This document shows positions 33,907 through 46,329 of a stretch of DNA of 64,000 nucleotides, piece after piece. The notes under the pieces are model-generated. The model ran no database searches. It was not told the origin of the DNA and worked only from the letters and a program-made list of their open reading frames with translations. Each line of letters starts with the position of its first letter. Position 1 is the first letter of the stretch. This DNA comes from Magicicada septendecula (lineage: Eukaryota; Arthropoda; Insecta; Hemiptera; Cicadidae): the NCBI GenBank assembly GCA_034769895.1, contig CM068367.1:709614196-709678195 (forward strand), written 5' to 3'. The position numbers and the translations under genes are program-made.

Positions 33907-34922
33907 GTACGTAGAAGTTGTTTTTATTAAGGTGTGCTACCGATGGCACTAAATTTGTTGTGAACACTCCTAAGTACTTTTTATTCTGTATTATCCAAAC
34001 AATAAAAACAAATGTATGTTTTCCTTTCTTTGTTAATATTTCAATGTTTGCATATAATTTATTGTCAGTAATCAGCTACTGATAGACTGCAAATCTTTTA
34101 AACATAATTTTTATTACCATATTCTACTTTATTATTATCTGTTTCTTAAATTGTGGTATAAAAGAACAGTAGGTTAATACTTTTGTATATAGTGTGTATA
34201 AGAAAATTATTTTTACAAATAATTAATCTGAGTGAAGTGCAGACTTCTAATGTGGGGAAAAACTCATCCAATGATAACTTGAGTTAGCATAAACCAAATT
34301 TTATGAAATTTTCACGATAAGTGGACTTTATCTCAAGGAATTTCTGTACAGTTTTTGAATAAATGTGTGTGTGGATAGCTCAAATAGTGCAGTACTAGAT
34401 GGCACAAAATTTGATCTCTTTGCAGAGGATTATGCAGATTGCATAAAGATCTGTTTCCAGTTGAGTGCTTCTTTGAATATACTGAACTTTGTCCAACACA
34501 TTTTAATTGTTCAAGTTCAAGAGAAGGATGCTGAAACATTGCCTAATTATCAAATTTCAGTGGCATACCATTTGTGGCAATTCATTTAACTGTAAAAAGA
34601 AAAACATTAATGTTTATGCACGTAGGTATGGCTACTCTTAAGAGATAAAAGAAGCAGATTGTCTTGAGAAAGAAAACAGTGTATGGAAATTCTTTATTAA
34701 AGAAATTATTACTGCTTCAATGCTTTAATTCCATCATTACATCTCTCTGGCAGGCTAACACCAACTTAACTCCCATAATATTCGAGGATGCTGTTTTAGA
34801 CTACTCAGTGAAGTATGCATCAGAATCAAAAAAACCTGCTGAGTCATATTCTGATATATTTAAGAATTTATCAACTGTAGCGTTGCCGAAAAAACACATA
34901 GAACTCTAATAAACTAACTAAT
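33907..34922. other. Start of the 25.9-kb RanBP3 intron
   Basis: AT-rich. Open frames at 34365-34589 and 34664-34909 (+) match nothing I know and lack supporting splice sites. Confidence 0.45.
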
Positions 34923-35654
34923 TACAGTGAAACGTCTTTTAGCCTCGTGAAATTGCATTTAAAAGTGGCCACCTTGAGGGGGGTCTTCTTATAGATAGTT
35001 ACATTAGATATGTATACATAGTATTGTAATACTAGTGCTATTTTTAAATCTATGGCTTGATAGAGTGTTCTATACATATTTGCAGAATGTCAGTTTAGGA
35101 CATCTTTATACATGTAACTGCAGTGAATAAACTCTTTCTTAAACGTGCAGTAATACAGTTCAACATATAATACAGTCAAATATTGAAGAAGCTACCTGTA
35201 CTGCCAGTTCATCGTTATGTGTTCTTGAAGAATTCGGATATGGGCAACTGCACATAACTCTAATGTTTATTTATGACCACATTTTCCACGTAATGTATTG
35301 CCAAATTTACTAGCCAGAGCTCTGTGTCTAGCAGAACTGGAAGTGTGTCCTTCAAGTCGATCAGCTCAGTGTTATCCCTAACATCATGATTTTTTTGCTT
35401 TCTTCATTGTTACTTTCATGATTTTGATTTGTGTGACATCCCATCACAATTTTCACCTTCATTGAAGCATTCAGTGTGATCATTCTCTGAATATAAATCA
35501 ACTTGTACATTGACAACTTCACACAATTTAGTCAGATCGGATCCACTGTCATTGCCATCACAGATATCCAGTGAACACCTACTAATGAAATACTTTCAAA
35601 TTGTCTCTGATTTCACTTAATGCCACATACTCGTAATCCAGCTAATAGCATCTA

Positions 35655-36700
35655 TTATTGCCACCAACTTGTCCAATTCATGCACAGAAGTGACATTATT
35701 CTATTGTAGCCACAAGCAAACATGGAAGATTTTATGGTAATTAACTCTAAAAGCCTGATTGGTTGAAGCAAGACGTCATATTTTCTGGTAAAAATTTTAA
35801 TTCTGCGTTCAACAACTTTTCTTGATTGACTATGTGCATTATCCACGAAAAGACGAATTTTTCTATCGTGGCATCACATTTTTTCATTCAAAGTACAGGC
35901 CGTGAGGCGAGTGATGAAACTGTCTTGGTGGTGTGCAGTGACAAAGAGAAAGAATGCGCATGCGCGGGACAGCGGCTACGGGCAACAACCCATCAGTTGG
36001 CTTAGGTTCCGTGAGGGGAAGTGTCTCCCCAACCTACTACCTCCCCTCCTACGCGCATAGACAGTTTCATCACTCACCTCACGGCCTGTACATAACCAAG
36101 AAGTACAATTTTCACACATCACCCATGCTTTCCTGTTAGCTTTGATGCCAAGACACACCAAAAAGTGAAATGTTTGTATTTTTGAACCACCTTGGATAGA
36201 CAGCTGTGTATATCACAAGAGGTTGTTCTTTCTTCCCAAAAGGATAGCACAAAGCGTTGTTAACCTGTTTGGCCATTTTCCACCTTTACATTGTTGTCCT
36301 TTCAAAGTTAATGTCGTTATCAGGAGTAGCTCTATAGAAAAGTCTCGTCTCATCCATATTAAAAAATGCCCTATTCAGAATATCCACAGGTAATCTACTG
36401 CACTCTTTTTCATCCAATCATTGATGATACCTTGATTCACGTCAGCACGTTCCCTGCTCACTGCCCGGAACACTGTAAAACAGCATTATTTACTTCTTCA
36501 AGTGATTCCCACCTTATCTTCACATTGTTGTTGCAATTTTCTTTCCATTGTTTAACATATTGATCCTGGTCAGTGAGCACATATTGAATTTGTGTTTTAC
36601 CACAGTAAAATTGTTTTAGCTAATTCTCTTTGTGATTTGCCCTTTTTACTTTCATTGATCACAGATATTCATTTACCTAATAAAATCATGAACAGTTTTC
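35655..36700 (-). pseudogene. Tigger-like transposase, degenerate
   Basis: Minus-strand pieces follow the Tigger order: a decayed CENP-B-like region near 36450-36650 (ADVNQGIINDW), NMDETRLFYRATPDN near 36340 (first catalytic Asp), KKEQPLVIY near 36220, LGIKANRKAWV near 36140, then after the nested MITE VDNAHSQSRKV near 35840 (second Asp) and DVLLQPI near 35770. Stops occur throughout. It would have been a CENP-B/DDE_1 transposase acting on the terminal repeats of this element. Confidence 0.8.
35896..36088. mobile_element. 193-bp MITE nested in the Tigger transposase
   Basis: Terminal inverted repeats of about 30 bp, CAGGCCGTGAGGCGAGTGAT at 35896 and its near-complement ending at 36088, flanked by TA (35894-35895, 36089-36090). 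GC-rich centre with GCGCATGCGCG. Excising it restores continuity of the transposase relic. Confidence 0.9.
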
Positions 36701-37285
36701 TTTTAACAGCACTTACCATCACAACCAAAAATGGTACACTAGGATGATGTAACATACACTGTGGTAATAACTACGACTATACACAAACTGTTGGAAATTC
36801 GGCTCACCATGCACTGGGGACAAAACTGTTGCACAGTTTGTTTCATCTCTGACTTGCTCGTTCAAAATAATGAAGCAACAAAGCTGTTTTGTCTCTACAC
36901 CTTCATTCACTAAAGTAACAATAACCTTTAACGAGGGAATTGTTAGACTGTGAACAGGTAGTTTAAACTTCTGCCTTTAAATGCGATGGCTGAAAGTACT
37001 GTTAGGATAAGTAAATAGCATTCCTACTTAATTATAGTACAAAAGGTCAGTTTCCCAATGTTCTGAGAACTGCAATGAACAGTTTCACTGACAGGGTGGA
37101 CATTTCCAAGAGGTGAGTAAGTATTTTCAGTAAAACCTGTGGTGGCTGGTCGGTGAAGGAGATGGGTGTCTTGTAGGAGTAAAAATTCATTGGTCTGATG
37201 GGAATATAAATCTTTTCCATTAAATATAGGTCATGGTGAGGGCTCGTCGTCTTAAGCAGTGTAGTCATCTGAAGAGGTTTCACTG

Positions 37286-38659
37286 TATTTTGTTTGTTTC
37301 CAAGTGTGTTTATTCAGCACAAGAAATCTTCTAATGTAGTGACTGTTGTATAAACCTTTGCACACATTCATGCCAGTATCAGTGAAAACAGTAGATTCAT
37401 CTTAATTTCAGTCATGTACATCTTACTCAATTTCTCAGTACTACTCAACAAGACAAAATGAACTTGAAAATATTCTCTACTCCAGTTTGCTCGATGTTAC
37501 AAAATTGAATGGGGCCAATATAAAAGAAAAAAAGGAATTGTTACTTGGATCATACATCATGTGAAAGTGACTCCAGATGAAAAAGCAAATGAAAAACATT
37601 TTAGGATGCAAGTCACATAGAACTGTCGACGGTGAAATGATATAGATCAGCAACAAGATCTTAATAACATGGCATGGAGAGGTATCTTCTACACTACTCC
37701 GATGAGCTGAGAAGCTTGAAAGCGCTAATCGGAATAATTTTTCTATAATGGTGTGCAACAGTGATAATTCTGTTTGTGATTATAACCACTAACACAACTT
37801 TCTTAATTAAATGTCTACACTATTGTTGAAAGCAATGCTAATATTGATGAATATTCAGAACATGATCCACTTATTGAAAAGTACAAGAGGAATAAATACA
37901 TTGACATCCAGTATGCTGCATCAAGAATAAGACTAATTGTAGAGACAAATTAACAGTTGGGGTGTTACTTAATTGATAGTGCTTATGAATGGAATACATG
38001 TGACAATTTTAAAATTACAGACAAGTAAATTTTATCTGTTGCTTGTGATTGCACATCTACTACATTGACCCCACAGTTGCTAGAATCATTTACATACAGA
38101 AACTGTGACAAAAACAAGACCCATCAATGATGCATCATAAGTTAGGTAAAATATCTCTAATGCTTTGGAGTTAAGCAGTGGAGCTCTAATGCTTTACAAG
38201 ATATATAATGACTGTGAAACAAAAGTGTTATGAACAGAAGTCTTTGGTGTTTTGTACATTTATTTCTACGTAAATTTGAGAAGACTTCTGCCAGTTCATG
38301 ATCCTACGTTATATTGCAATGTACCAGATGACGGTTCATGCATGAAAAATTATTTTTGCAAGCATTCACATTTCACACTTCAATGTGGCAGCAGAAAAGT
38401 GTTATTTTAGATAATGTTTCTACTGGCATTTTAACACATAGTCAGTGGGAAATTCTCACGTCACATCATAGATTGTAATCTCTTTCTCAGAAACAGAGGA
38501 ATTTAAAGATGGTATACAACTCTTTCCAACAATGAACTTTTCATGAGCTGCAACAAAATTGCAATAGAAATCCTGCCATAAAAATTCCTTAACTTGGGCA
38601 CAACTGTCTTGTCTGATACCAAGTGGAGAGGATACCAAAATTGAAGACAAAATTATTAA
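37286..38659. other. Intron stretch, unassigned degenerate frames
   Basis: No recognised gene. A plus-strand frame near 37840-37960 (EYSEHDPLIEKYKRNKYIDI) looks coding-like but I cannot place it; it may belong to the transposase relic that follows. Confidence 0.35.
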
Positions 38660-38886
38660 CAACTTGCTGTCAGCCATTAGTACATGTTGTCAATCCAGTA
38701 CATCATATCCAAAATGTACAAAGCATGTGGGCTAAGCCGAAAATGAGAAACAAAAGGCATTGGGGTACTTCCAGATTGATGTTGGATTCTTACCTTCCAG
38801 AATTTATGTGTTGGCAAAAGTATAGAGATGTTGAAGAATGTGAAAAGATTCTTGATAATATTGCTGAATTTATGCTTCCCAATTAA
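38660..38886 (+). pseudogene. ISXO2-like (Merlin-type) transposase C-terminal fragment
   Basis: The plus-strand frame reads HVVNPVHHIQNVQSMWAKPK, then MRNKRHWGTSR, LMLDSYLPEFMCWQKY and ILDNIAEF. This matches the end of ISXO2-like DDE transposases, where TQxxEsxWsxxK...R and LxSYLxEFMWRxK are typical. The usual FMWR is FMCW here. Upstream catalytic regions are not readable, so this is a fragment. The family corresponds to eukaryotic Merlin elements. Confidence 0.68.
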
Positions 38887-39378
38887 TTTACATTGTGTTA
38901 TTTGTATTTGTAGTATATTATAAAATTTGTAGTTGTGATGTAACAAATTAATTTAAAAGTAATTGAAGAAAAATGTATATAGATAAAAATAAACTAGTGG
39001 TTTACCAATGGTTAAAATGTGTTGTTAACTGGCAACTGATATATTAATTAATTGCTGCTACTAAATAGAAAAGATTCAAATTCAGTAATAAATGATGAAT
39101 TAAAATACAGTGCAGATTTGTATAAACCAAATAAGACTAGCAATTAGACCGAATCAAATTCAGGTAGTGAAAAGTAAGCATATTACATAACTAATTTCTT
39201 TTTAGGCTAACATGAGCCAACATTCTTCTCTAAGTTAGCCTCGTAACGTACATTTTATGAAATGTGATAACATTACTTTGTGTGTTTGTTGGAAATTTCA
39301 AATAGTACGTAGATCGAGTTTTGGAGAATAATGTTATTTTTAAAACATTAGATATGACTTGTGTGAAAAATACAGAAT

Positions 39379-39850
39379 GTGCGAACACAAAATATCCTAC
39401 CTGATGACAAAAACTGCGTACGAAAAACATATTTGAGGAAAATACAATATACGATAAGAAGAAAGAAGGCAAGAGAAAATAGTAATGTGTTGGCTCTCTC
39501 TTTTGGTTTGGAAAATGTGATCATTTGTCCTAAAGCTGAGATTTCTTCTTTCTTCTACAAGCAGAGATTAAACCTAATTGCATATTTTTATCCAGAATAG
39601 GACAGTGTACGTTGATGTTACTTCTGGTAATGATACAACCATTGCTTTGTACAAGTCATAACACAGTTACTAGGAAGTTTATGGAACTGATATTGTGGAA
39701 TGACTTATGTTCCTCAAAATGTAACTCATCTGTTTCATGTGCATTTAAACTTTTGCATAATCACCATAACATTAAAAAGATAGCTATGAAGCACTCAGTT
39801 CCAGGGCATTCTTGCATACCAAAACAATGCACATGCATAGAAGGTTAACT
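39379..39850 (+). pseudogene. Unassigned insect multi-copy (transposon-like) protein fragment
   Basis: Two frames, 39379-39600 and 39612-39848, plus a third reading frame at the junction, contain CPKAEISSFFYKQRLNLIAY, then SGND, LILWNDLCSSK and KKIAMKHSVPGHSCIPK. The order matches a hypothetical-protein family I recall as highly repeated in insect genomes, with an ILWSDSCxxQNRN-like motif and a later PGHSxIQE motif. I think it is transposon-encoded but cannot assign a superfamily. Confidence 0.4.
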
Positions 39851-40557
39851 GTGCATGTAGTAATATAGAAAAATATGTCATCAGATCAGGTTCTCCAATT
39901 TGTTGAAAATAAATTTTACTACATTGGGAACACCTTCAAAATCTTTGAATTTTAGGTGGATTCAATTTTTCAAGCATCTGCTTTTGGATTACAGAATCTT
40001 TATGTAATATAAAATACTTTTTTTTAAAAACTAACTGTAAGAACTGAATGCTTATTATATTTCACAAAAACCAAAAAGGGAAAATTCAATAAAAAATTGT
40101 AAAGGAAAACAGAAGTTATGAGGAAAACCACCATCAGAAGAGACCTGACAGTCTAAAAGCTAAGAATTCCTTCTGAACAGAAAATAATGTAAACTAAACC
40201 TATGTGCAGTTAAAGTAAATGACATAAAAGAAATGTTTAGATTTATTCCATTACAGGACCTTAAGTTTTAAATTGTTGTACTGAAGCACTAAGTGTTTTA
40301 TATTACTATGGAACAAAAATTGTTAGAGTAATTATTGTGAGGAGTGATATGCTGCGTTATGCAGTGTTCTTACTGTTAAGCTGAATTCTGAACTAAATTT
40401 GAAATGACTTGTCCATTACTATTGAGACGTTAGTTCATAATCCTGTAGCCATCAAATTATCTCTTTTCAGAACTTCTTAAAACTGGCTAATATGTTGTTG
40501 CCAGTTATTTGAGATTTTCAGAAAATGAACAAAATTATATATGTAAATAAATATAAA
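39851..40557. other. Intron stretch, nothing recognised
   Basis: AT-rich sequence left of the long-LTR element; it ends with the ATAT (40558-40561) duplicated at 50244. Confidence 0.5.
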
Positions 40558-40561
40558 ATAT

Positions 40562-43492
40562 TGTAACGTAACAAAATGTTACCTAACCTAAACGTATACT
40601 GTCAGATTTTATAAGGACAGAACAATAATGTAAATAGAGAATATAGTAATAAGAATAAACAAGAAGAGAGGAATCAAGAAAGAAGAATGAAGCAGAAGTA
40701 CCACATGAAACAGTAAACCCAAATACTGTTTGACACTACAACCAGACAATGACTAACACAAACTGATGGACAGAGTAAATTTACAGTAAGCTGTCAATCA
40801 AGTCAGTAGATAATGTAAACAGAATATGATATGTAAATAAAAAGTGAATCAATAAGAATCTGAATACTGTGAAATCAGAATTAGCATTTTGCTGATAATA
40901 AATTTAACCATGACTAGTAAATTATGAATGCCAAAAAACTAAAATTAGCAATGGCTACAAAGTGAGAACAAAGATATATTTCAATATCAAATATACTTAT
41001 GAGAAAGAAAAACCATTTGTATGAGGGAATCTTATACAAGTAAAGTACCTCAACAAATTACCGAATTGAGAACCAATAAATGTTGTTAAGGCAAAATTCC
41101 AGTCTAGACGATATGTCTTAACAACGCCTAGACCAAGCAATAATCAGCGAGTTGATTATTGGGAGGTAACGTAAGTGTAAATTAAATACACAGAACCATT
41201 GTTATGCTCCAACATAGCAAAAAACATTATTAAAATGATATATTTAATCATAAATTCAATTGTTAAGTAGTAGAATAGAGCGAGTTAGTGTAAAATGAAA
41301 TGTCATAGTAATAAGAATCGTTCATTACAATGTATAAAATTAAGGTGTATTTATAATGTTCAGTAATTGAAGGTCAGTACAGAGTTAATAGTGTTCGCAC
41401 ATAAACGTTTGAGTAATAAAATGCTATGTGAACACAAACAATACTAATCAAAGTGTAAAATCGTCGATTCAGGTAAACAGACGACAGCGCAAAATAGTGT
41501 ACCCGAACATTGTTTATGTAATAATGTCGGTAAAAGTGAAATTAACTCGGTATCAAGTGATATCAAATTAAAGAGGACAGAATAATCTTTAATTTGATGA
41601 CGATATCGACCCAATCGCAACTGTATTAAGTGCGGGAAAGATGTTAGCATCATTTACCAAATATGCATCAGAAATTTGTTTATTAATACCAACAACATTG
41701 AAAGCTATCTGTCACCTCAGAGTTTGACAGTTAAAAACCGTTATTAACGGCTAACGAACAATACGTCATACTCATCACACCTGCCAGAACCAATCACAAA
41801 ATTAGTTAGTAATTAACATTTTTGCCTAAGGCCGATCGACGAGGAGAGTATATAAGAGAATGCAACCGATTCTCAACAGACATTTATCAACTTCATTCAG
41901 TGCAGAACATGTGCCCGCCGTCTCAACATTTTTTAATAACCGATAGCGTCATCTCGAGAACACATCAAAGGAAACCATTCGACAATAACCTACGATTACT
42001 TCAAATTATTCTACAGAAAACAATAGTGATTATGTGCAGTATTATTTCATTTTGTGCGGGAAAATAATGAACAGGAGTAGTTAAATAATATTATTCACGA
42101 TCCATTAAGTTAGAAGAGGATCGAAATACTCTGTTCTTGTGCGAGTGCAGTGAATAATGATAATCATTATAATGCGATTATCAAGGTGCTAAAATGAGTT
42201 TTAATTAAATAATTAAAACCAAAAGGTAACAGTGTAACCATTATTTCATTTTTTCTACGAGCGCTATAACCTCTACGTTTTTATACACTGATCTGTACTG
42301 ACGCAAACCATAGAAACATTTCAATATTACACCATGTCTCAATTTATTTGATGAATTTGTTATTAGTAATTAAACTGAATGTTAGTTATAAGTGTTCTCA
42401 ATTTATAAATTTTGTAATTCATAAACCAGGCGTGACGAACGCATAACCTATCAAATAGGTTATTTTTATTTGTTTACGTTATAAAAGTAACGTCAAAACA
42501 TTATTGATCAATTTTATATCAGCAAATTATTAGATATTGTGTAGGCATAACTTTCTTTTTCGTGTCTCAAAGAACTCACATCTGAGATTTTAATAATATT
42601 AATGTTAAAAATAACCAACATCTGGACTTAGCCAGATTCGCCACTTGTGCTCTGAGCAAGCCTTATAAGGTATATGATAACTTATTTACAATTGTACAAC
42701 ATTGTATGTTTTAATTATATTTGTTTTGAATTCTCTATCAGGGGTATGAATAAAACCCATTATTAACAGCATAACTCGACTTGATTTATTTCTAACTGAT
42801 AGTTAAATATTTTATTTAGAAAACTCAAACAACCTTCAGTTGTGTTTAAATATATGGAATAGCATTGCCATAAAGGTAATAAACAATTATTTTAAATTTT
42901 TTTTAATCATTCAGTGATTCTATTTGTGGGTTTTACACGGGATTTTCCCTAAATAAATCCGTGTGGCGCCCACTAACAAACAAGGCAATCTAACCTTGCA
43001 ACTAAAGTAAGTTGGTGTTTGTAAACTGAGTTGACAGCTTATTGAACTTCTGGAAAACACGACCAGGTACGTGAAAGTATATTATGTTTATTATATTGTC
43101 CAGACATTACTAGACGTAACGTACTTAGACTATCAGCATCCTGGAAGAGAAGTTTCACAGCCAGTATCAACAAGACGATCATCATCATCAAGCGACCAAC
43201 TATTGTACTTTACTTTTAAACCTATTATCAACCCAACTATTTTATTTGTTTCATATAAGGGAATTCTTTTCAGACAAGTATAATTACACAATTGTAAACA
43301 CACTTTGAGTAACCCCGAATGTTACATTTTAAATCACTTTACAAATTTAGTAACCTTCAACAACCACTAACTTCAATATTTTAAAAAAATAATATAATAC
43401 ACATAATTGAATTTTGTTTAAACACGACCCTTAATATTCTTAAACATAAACATAATTTTAAATAATAACCGCAAAGCAAATATTTCGTTACA
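40562..43492 (+). repeat. 5' LTR
   Basis: 2931 bp. Contains a TATA box (TATATAAG, 41849-41856) in a GAGGAGAGTATATAAGAGAA context and an arthropod-type initiator TCAGT at 41897-41901, so U3 is about 1.3 kb and R-U5 about 1.6 kb. The end sequence with the primer-binding site is partly duplicated 60 bp downstream. Confidence 0.92.
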
Positions 43493-43495
43493 AAT

Positions 43496-43513
43496 TGGCG
43501 CCCAACGCGGGGC
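43496..43513 (+). promoter_or_regulatory. Primer-binding site, tRNA-Lys1,2 type
   Basis: TGGCGCCCAACGCGGGGC, three bases after the LTR end, differs at one base from the tRNA-Lys(1,2) complement. A degraded second copy (TGGCGCACCAACTAGTGTGG) sits at 43556. Confidence 0.88.
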
Positions 43514-43643
43514 TTTAAGAATAAAGGAAGTACCCCACAAATATTTCGTTACAAATTGGCGCACCAACTAGTGTGGCTTAAAAATATTAAATAAAAATAT
43601 TTTTTATATTTTATATCAGCCCGGTAGACACGAAAGAATAAAC

Positions 43644-45206
43644 ATGCCGCACACCCATCAATATGATACGAGATATAAGGACAGTCGGGTAGGAGAAGGA
43701 CAGTTAGATACGGAGACATACGAAGCGCAACCCACAGACGAGATGGAAGTCATTACAATAAATAATATCGAAACTCATACAGACGAAACACCTCATGCAG
43801 AACCGGAAGTGGAAGTGAGAGTCGACAACCAACCCAGACAAGCTGAAGGAGTCGCGCAATCAGGAGAAACAGCCTTCCAAGAATGGATGAGGAGAATGAT
43901 GGAATCTTTGAAGGAAGAGAGTCGAACTTTGAAGGAAGATAGTCTCAAGAATAACAAAAACATGGAAGCCTTAAAGGAAGATTTAAATAAAAATATAGAG
44001 TCAATAAAGGAGAATCATCGTGACTTGAATAAAAACATAGAGTCTATTAGTAAAAATGTGGAGTTGCTGAAAGAAGACTTGAATAAGAAGATAGATAATA
44101 CCCATAAATCCATGGACATGCTGAACAGTAAAATAGATGACAACAGTAGAGCCATCAGAGAAGAATTGAACACCGCATTAAATAAGATTAGCCAGAAAAT
44201 GGATGAAATGAGTAAGAAATATACGAAAGAGGTGGATCAGACAACAAGAGGAGAATTACCAAACGACAACAACTCAGAGATAGAAGAAGTACCAAATGAT
44301 GAAACCATGGAAGAATTAAGTCTACAATCCGAAGACACTGGTAAACAAACTGAGGATAAAGAAGACTCGAAAGCATTGGTGCCTGAGGATACACACCACA
44401 GGAATGAAGAGAATAGTCAGCATAAAGAAGCCATCATTAAAAATGTAAAGAACAAGATAATTAAGAGAACAGGAGAGAAAGAGACAAAGATAAAAGGAAT
44501 AATACGCTCTAAGAAGACAAGGATTACAAAGGAAATATTAGAGATGACTAGGAGTGGATTAATTAACTTCGTGGACAACCCAATTATTCGTCATAGAGCA
44601 AGAATCAACGGTAAGAAGTATGAACAAGACTTCATAAAAATATTAAAAGTAAATCACCATAAAACCGTGGGTAAAAAATTAAATAAGAATCCAATTAAAT
44701 TAAATATACCAACAAATGAAATACACCAAACAAGGTCAATTGATTCCTTAATGAATAACCAACCACTAAACTATTTAATTAATAATCCAGATGACGGAAC
44801 GATTAAGACAATGTTACATGCCAGTGACTATGTTATGACGGAGAAGGTTATAAACAATGAGGTATTTAAAGTGAATACTCCTAGAAGAAAGAAGCTTCAC
44901 AAGAAGAAGGAAAATTATCAAGAACAACTGGACCAGATCATTGAAGGGTACGCCCAAAGAATAAGGGAAATGCGGAAGAAGAGGGACCAATCAATGGAAG
45001 AATCCAACCAGGAAATTAACGACGGTCAACCCTCATTAGAAGGAGTGCCAGACGTCAATAATAACCAAGGCCCGGAGTACACTGGACACCTGGATACCAA
45101 AAATGATGAGAGGAAGAAGGCAAGGAAACGGGGAGCCAATGACTATCTGGTAGCCGCCAAGTGGAAGAACCGTATGATAGGAATAGAGTGGAAAAGCACA
45201 AAATAA
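43644..45206 (+). CDS. Coiled-coil, gag-like protein of the long-LTR element (520 aa)
   Basis: Intact ORF from ATG 43644 to TAA. Residues about 1-75 are acidic and low-complexity. Residues about 75-200 are a long heptad region with repeats such as LKEDLNKNIESIKENHRDL, strongly suggesting a coiled coil. A polar linker (about 200-260) follows, then a basic region with IKNVKNKIIKRTGEKETKIK. A compact part (about 300-420) has FVDNPIIRHRARINGKKYEQ. A basic tail ends KWKNRMIGIEWKSTK. I see no zinc knuckle and no known domain. By position and coiled coil it is gag-like; assembly and RNA-packaging roles are inferred. It is the only sizeable ORF in the element. The coiled-coil gag-like ORF of family A (15350) has a similar layout but no clear sequence match. 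Confidence 0.8.
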   Translation: MPHTHQYDTRYKDSRVGEGQLDTETYEAQPTDEMEVITINNIETHTDETPHAEPEVEVRVDNQPRQAEGVAQSGETAFQEWMRRMMESLKEESRTLKEDSLKNNKNMEALKEDLNKNIESIKENHRDLNKNIESISKNVELLKEDLNKKIDNTHKSMDMLNSKIDDNSRAIREELNTALNKISQKMDEMSKKYTKEVDQTTRGELPNDNNSEIEEVPNDETMEELSLQSEDTGKQTEDKEDSKALVPEDTHHRNEENSQHKEAIIKNVKNKIIKRTGEKETKIKGIIRSKKTRITKEILEMTRSGLINFVDNPIIRHRARINGKKYEQDFIKILKVNHHKTVGKKLNKNPIKLNIPTNEIHQTRSIDSLMNNQPLNYLINNPDDGTIKTMLHASDYVMTEKVINNEVFKVNTPRRKKLHKKKENYQEQLDQIIEGYAQRIREMRKKRDQSMEESNQEINDGQPSLEGVPDVNNNQGPEYTGHLDTKNDERKKARKRGANDYLVAAKWKNRMIGIEWKSTK

Positions 45207-45722
45207 CCCCATGTATATCAACCATAAAAAAAAAAAATGATTACTAAAGAGCAGATAATATGTAGTAGTAGGCGACATTTATCACCCAAATGTTTAGGGT
45301 ATAAACGAAAAAAAAATATGTTTAAAAACGATCACTATAAACGGACTCATTTAGTGTTTAACAGAATCACATATTAAGCTCCAAATTATTGAAGGTAACT
45401 AATTGACTATAACAAATCAATTTGCCCTATTGAGTTACAAAAGTGTGTAGGATTAAGATATAGGCCAAACTATTTGTTACTTGTGAAAAAAGAACCAGAT
45501 CTATCACACCAAAGGATAGAAAATTATGTATTGCCAACTAAATGATTTAATAAGAAAAAAGACATCTATTATGTCATAAAGAGCCAGTAGTGGCATACAA
45601 CTAACATTACTATGCTATACTTAGGGAAAAAAAAATGTTTATCCAAATGAATATTATATGTAACTAAATGTTTAGCAAATGATTATTGTGTACCTCTTGT
45701 AAAACTAAAAGATTATTTAAAA

Positions 45723-46178
45723 TCATCCAGAAGAAAGGTTCACCCAACTAACCTTTGAAGGAGTAGAGAGGCAGAATAACAAAGTGTGTAAAATAAAAGA
45801 AGGATATTATTATGGAAAGTGTAAAGAGAGAGAAAAAATGTTTATTAAATGAACCATGTAACCCCAAGAATGTCTATAAAATTAGATATTAGTATGTTAT
45901 TATATTGTCACATTAAATTGTAATTATCGAATATTGTATATTATATAAAATCATCCAGAATAAAGGTTCACCCAACTAACCTTTGAAGGAGTAGAGAGGC
46001 AGAATAACAAAGTGTGTAAAATAAAAGAAGGATATTATTATGGAAAGTGTAAAGAGAGAGAAAAAATGTTTATTAAATGAACCATGTAACCCCAAGAATG
46101 TCTTTAAAATTAGATATTAGTATGTTATTATATTGTCACATTAAATTGTAATTATCGAATATTGTATATTATATAAAA
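45723..46178 (+). repeat. 228-bp tandem repeat, two near-identical copies plus a diverged third
   Basis: Copies 45723-45950 and 45951-46178 start TCATCCAGAA and are nearly identical. A third unit begins at 46179 with the same TCATCCAGAATAA, diverges but keeps GAAGGAGTAGAG, and fades by about 46320. It lies in the non-coding 3' half of the element. Confidence 0.92.
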
Positions 46179-46329
46179 TCATCCAGAATAAGTGAGAACC
46201 ACCATCACTTGAAGGAGTAGAGGAGAAGAATGACAAAGTGAGTTAATTGTAAAGATAGCTATTGTTATAATGGAATGAAAAGAGAAAAATGTTTATTAAT
46301 TATCAAATATTGTACATCACCAGACATGT

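Larger units (their letters stand above)
34925..37285 (-). mobile_element. Tigger-like (pogo superfamily) DNA transposon
   Basis: Starts CAGTGAAACGTCTT and ends AAGAGGTTTCACTG, an inverted repeat of the CAGTGAAACCTCTT type typical of Tigger elements, with TA on both sides (34923-34924, 37286-37287). Length 2361 bp, including a 193-bp MITE nested at 35896-36088. The decayed transposase lies on the minus strand. Confidence 0.88.

Noticed and set aside
36023..36088. GC-rich island near 35950-36060 as a possible CpG promoter
   Set aside because: It is the interior of the 193-bp MITE, not a host promoter.
41444..41653. Identical minus-strand ORFs at 41444-41653 and 48173-48382
   Set aside because: They are the same LTR sequence twice; no domain and no reason to think them coding.
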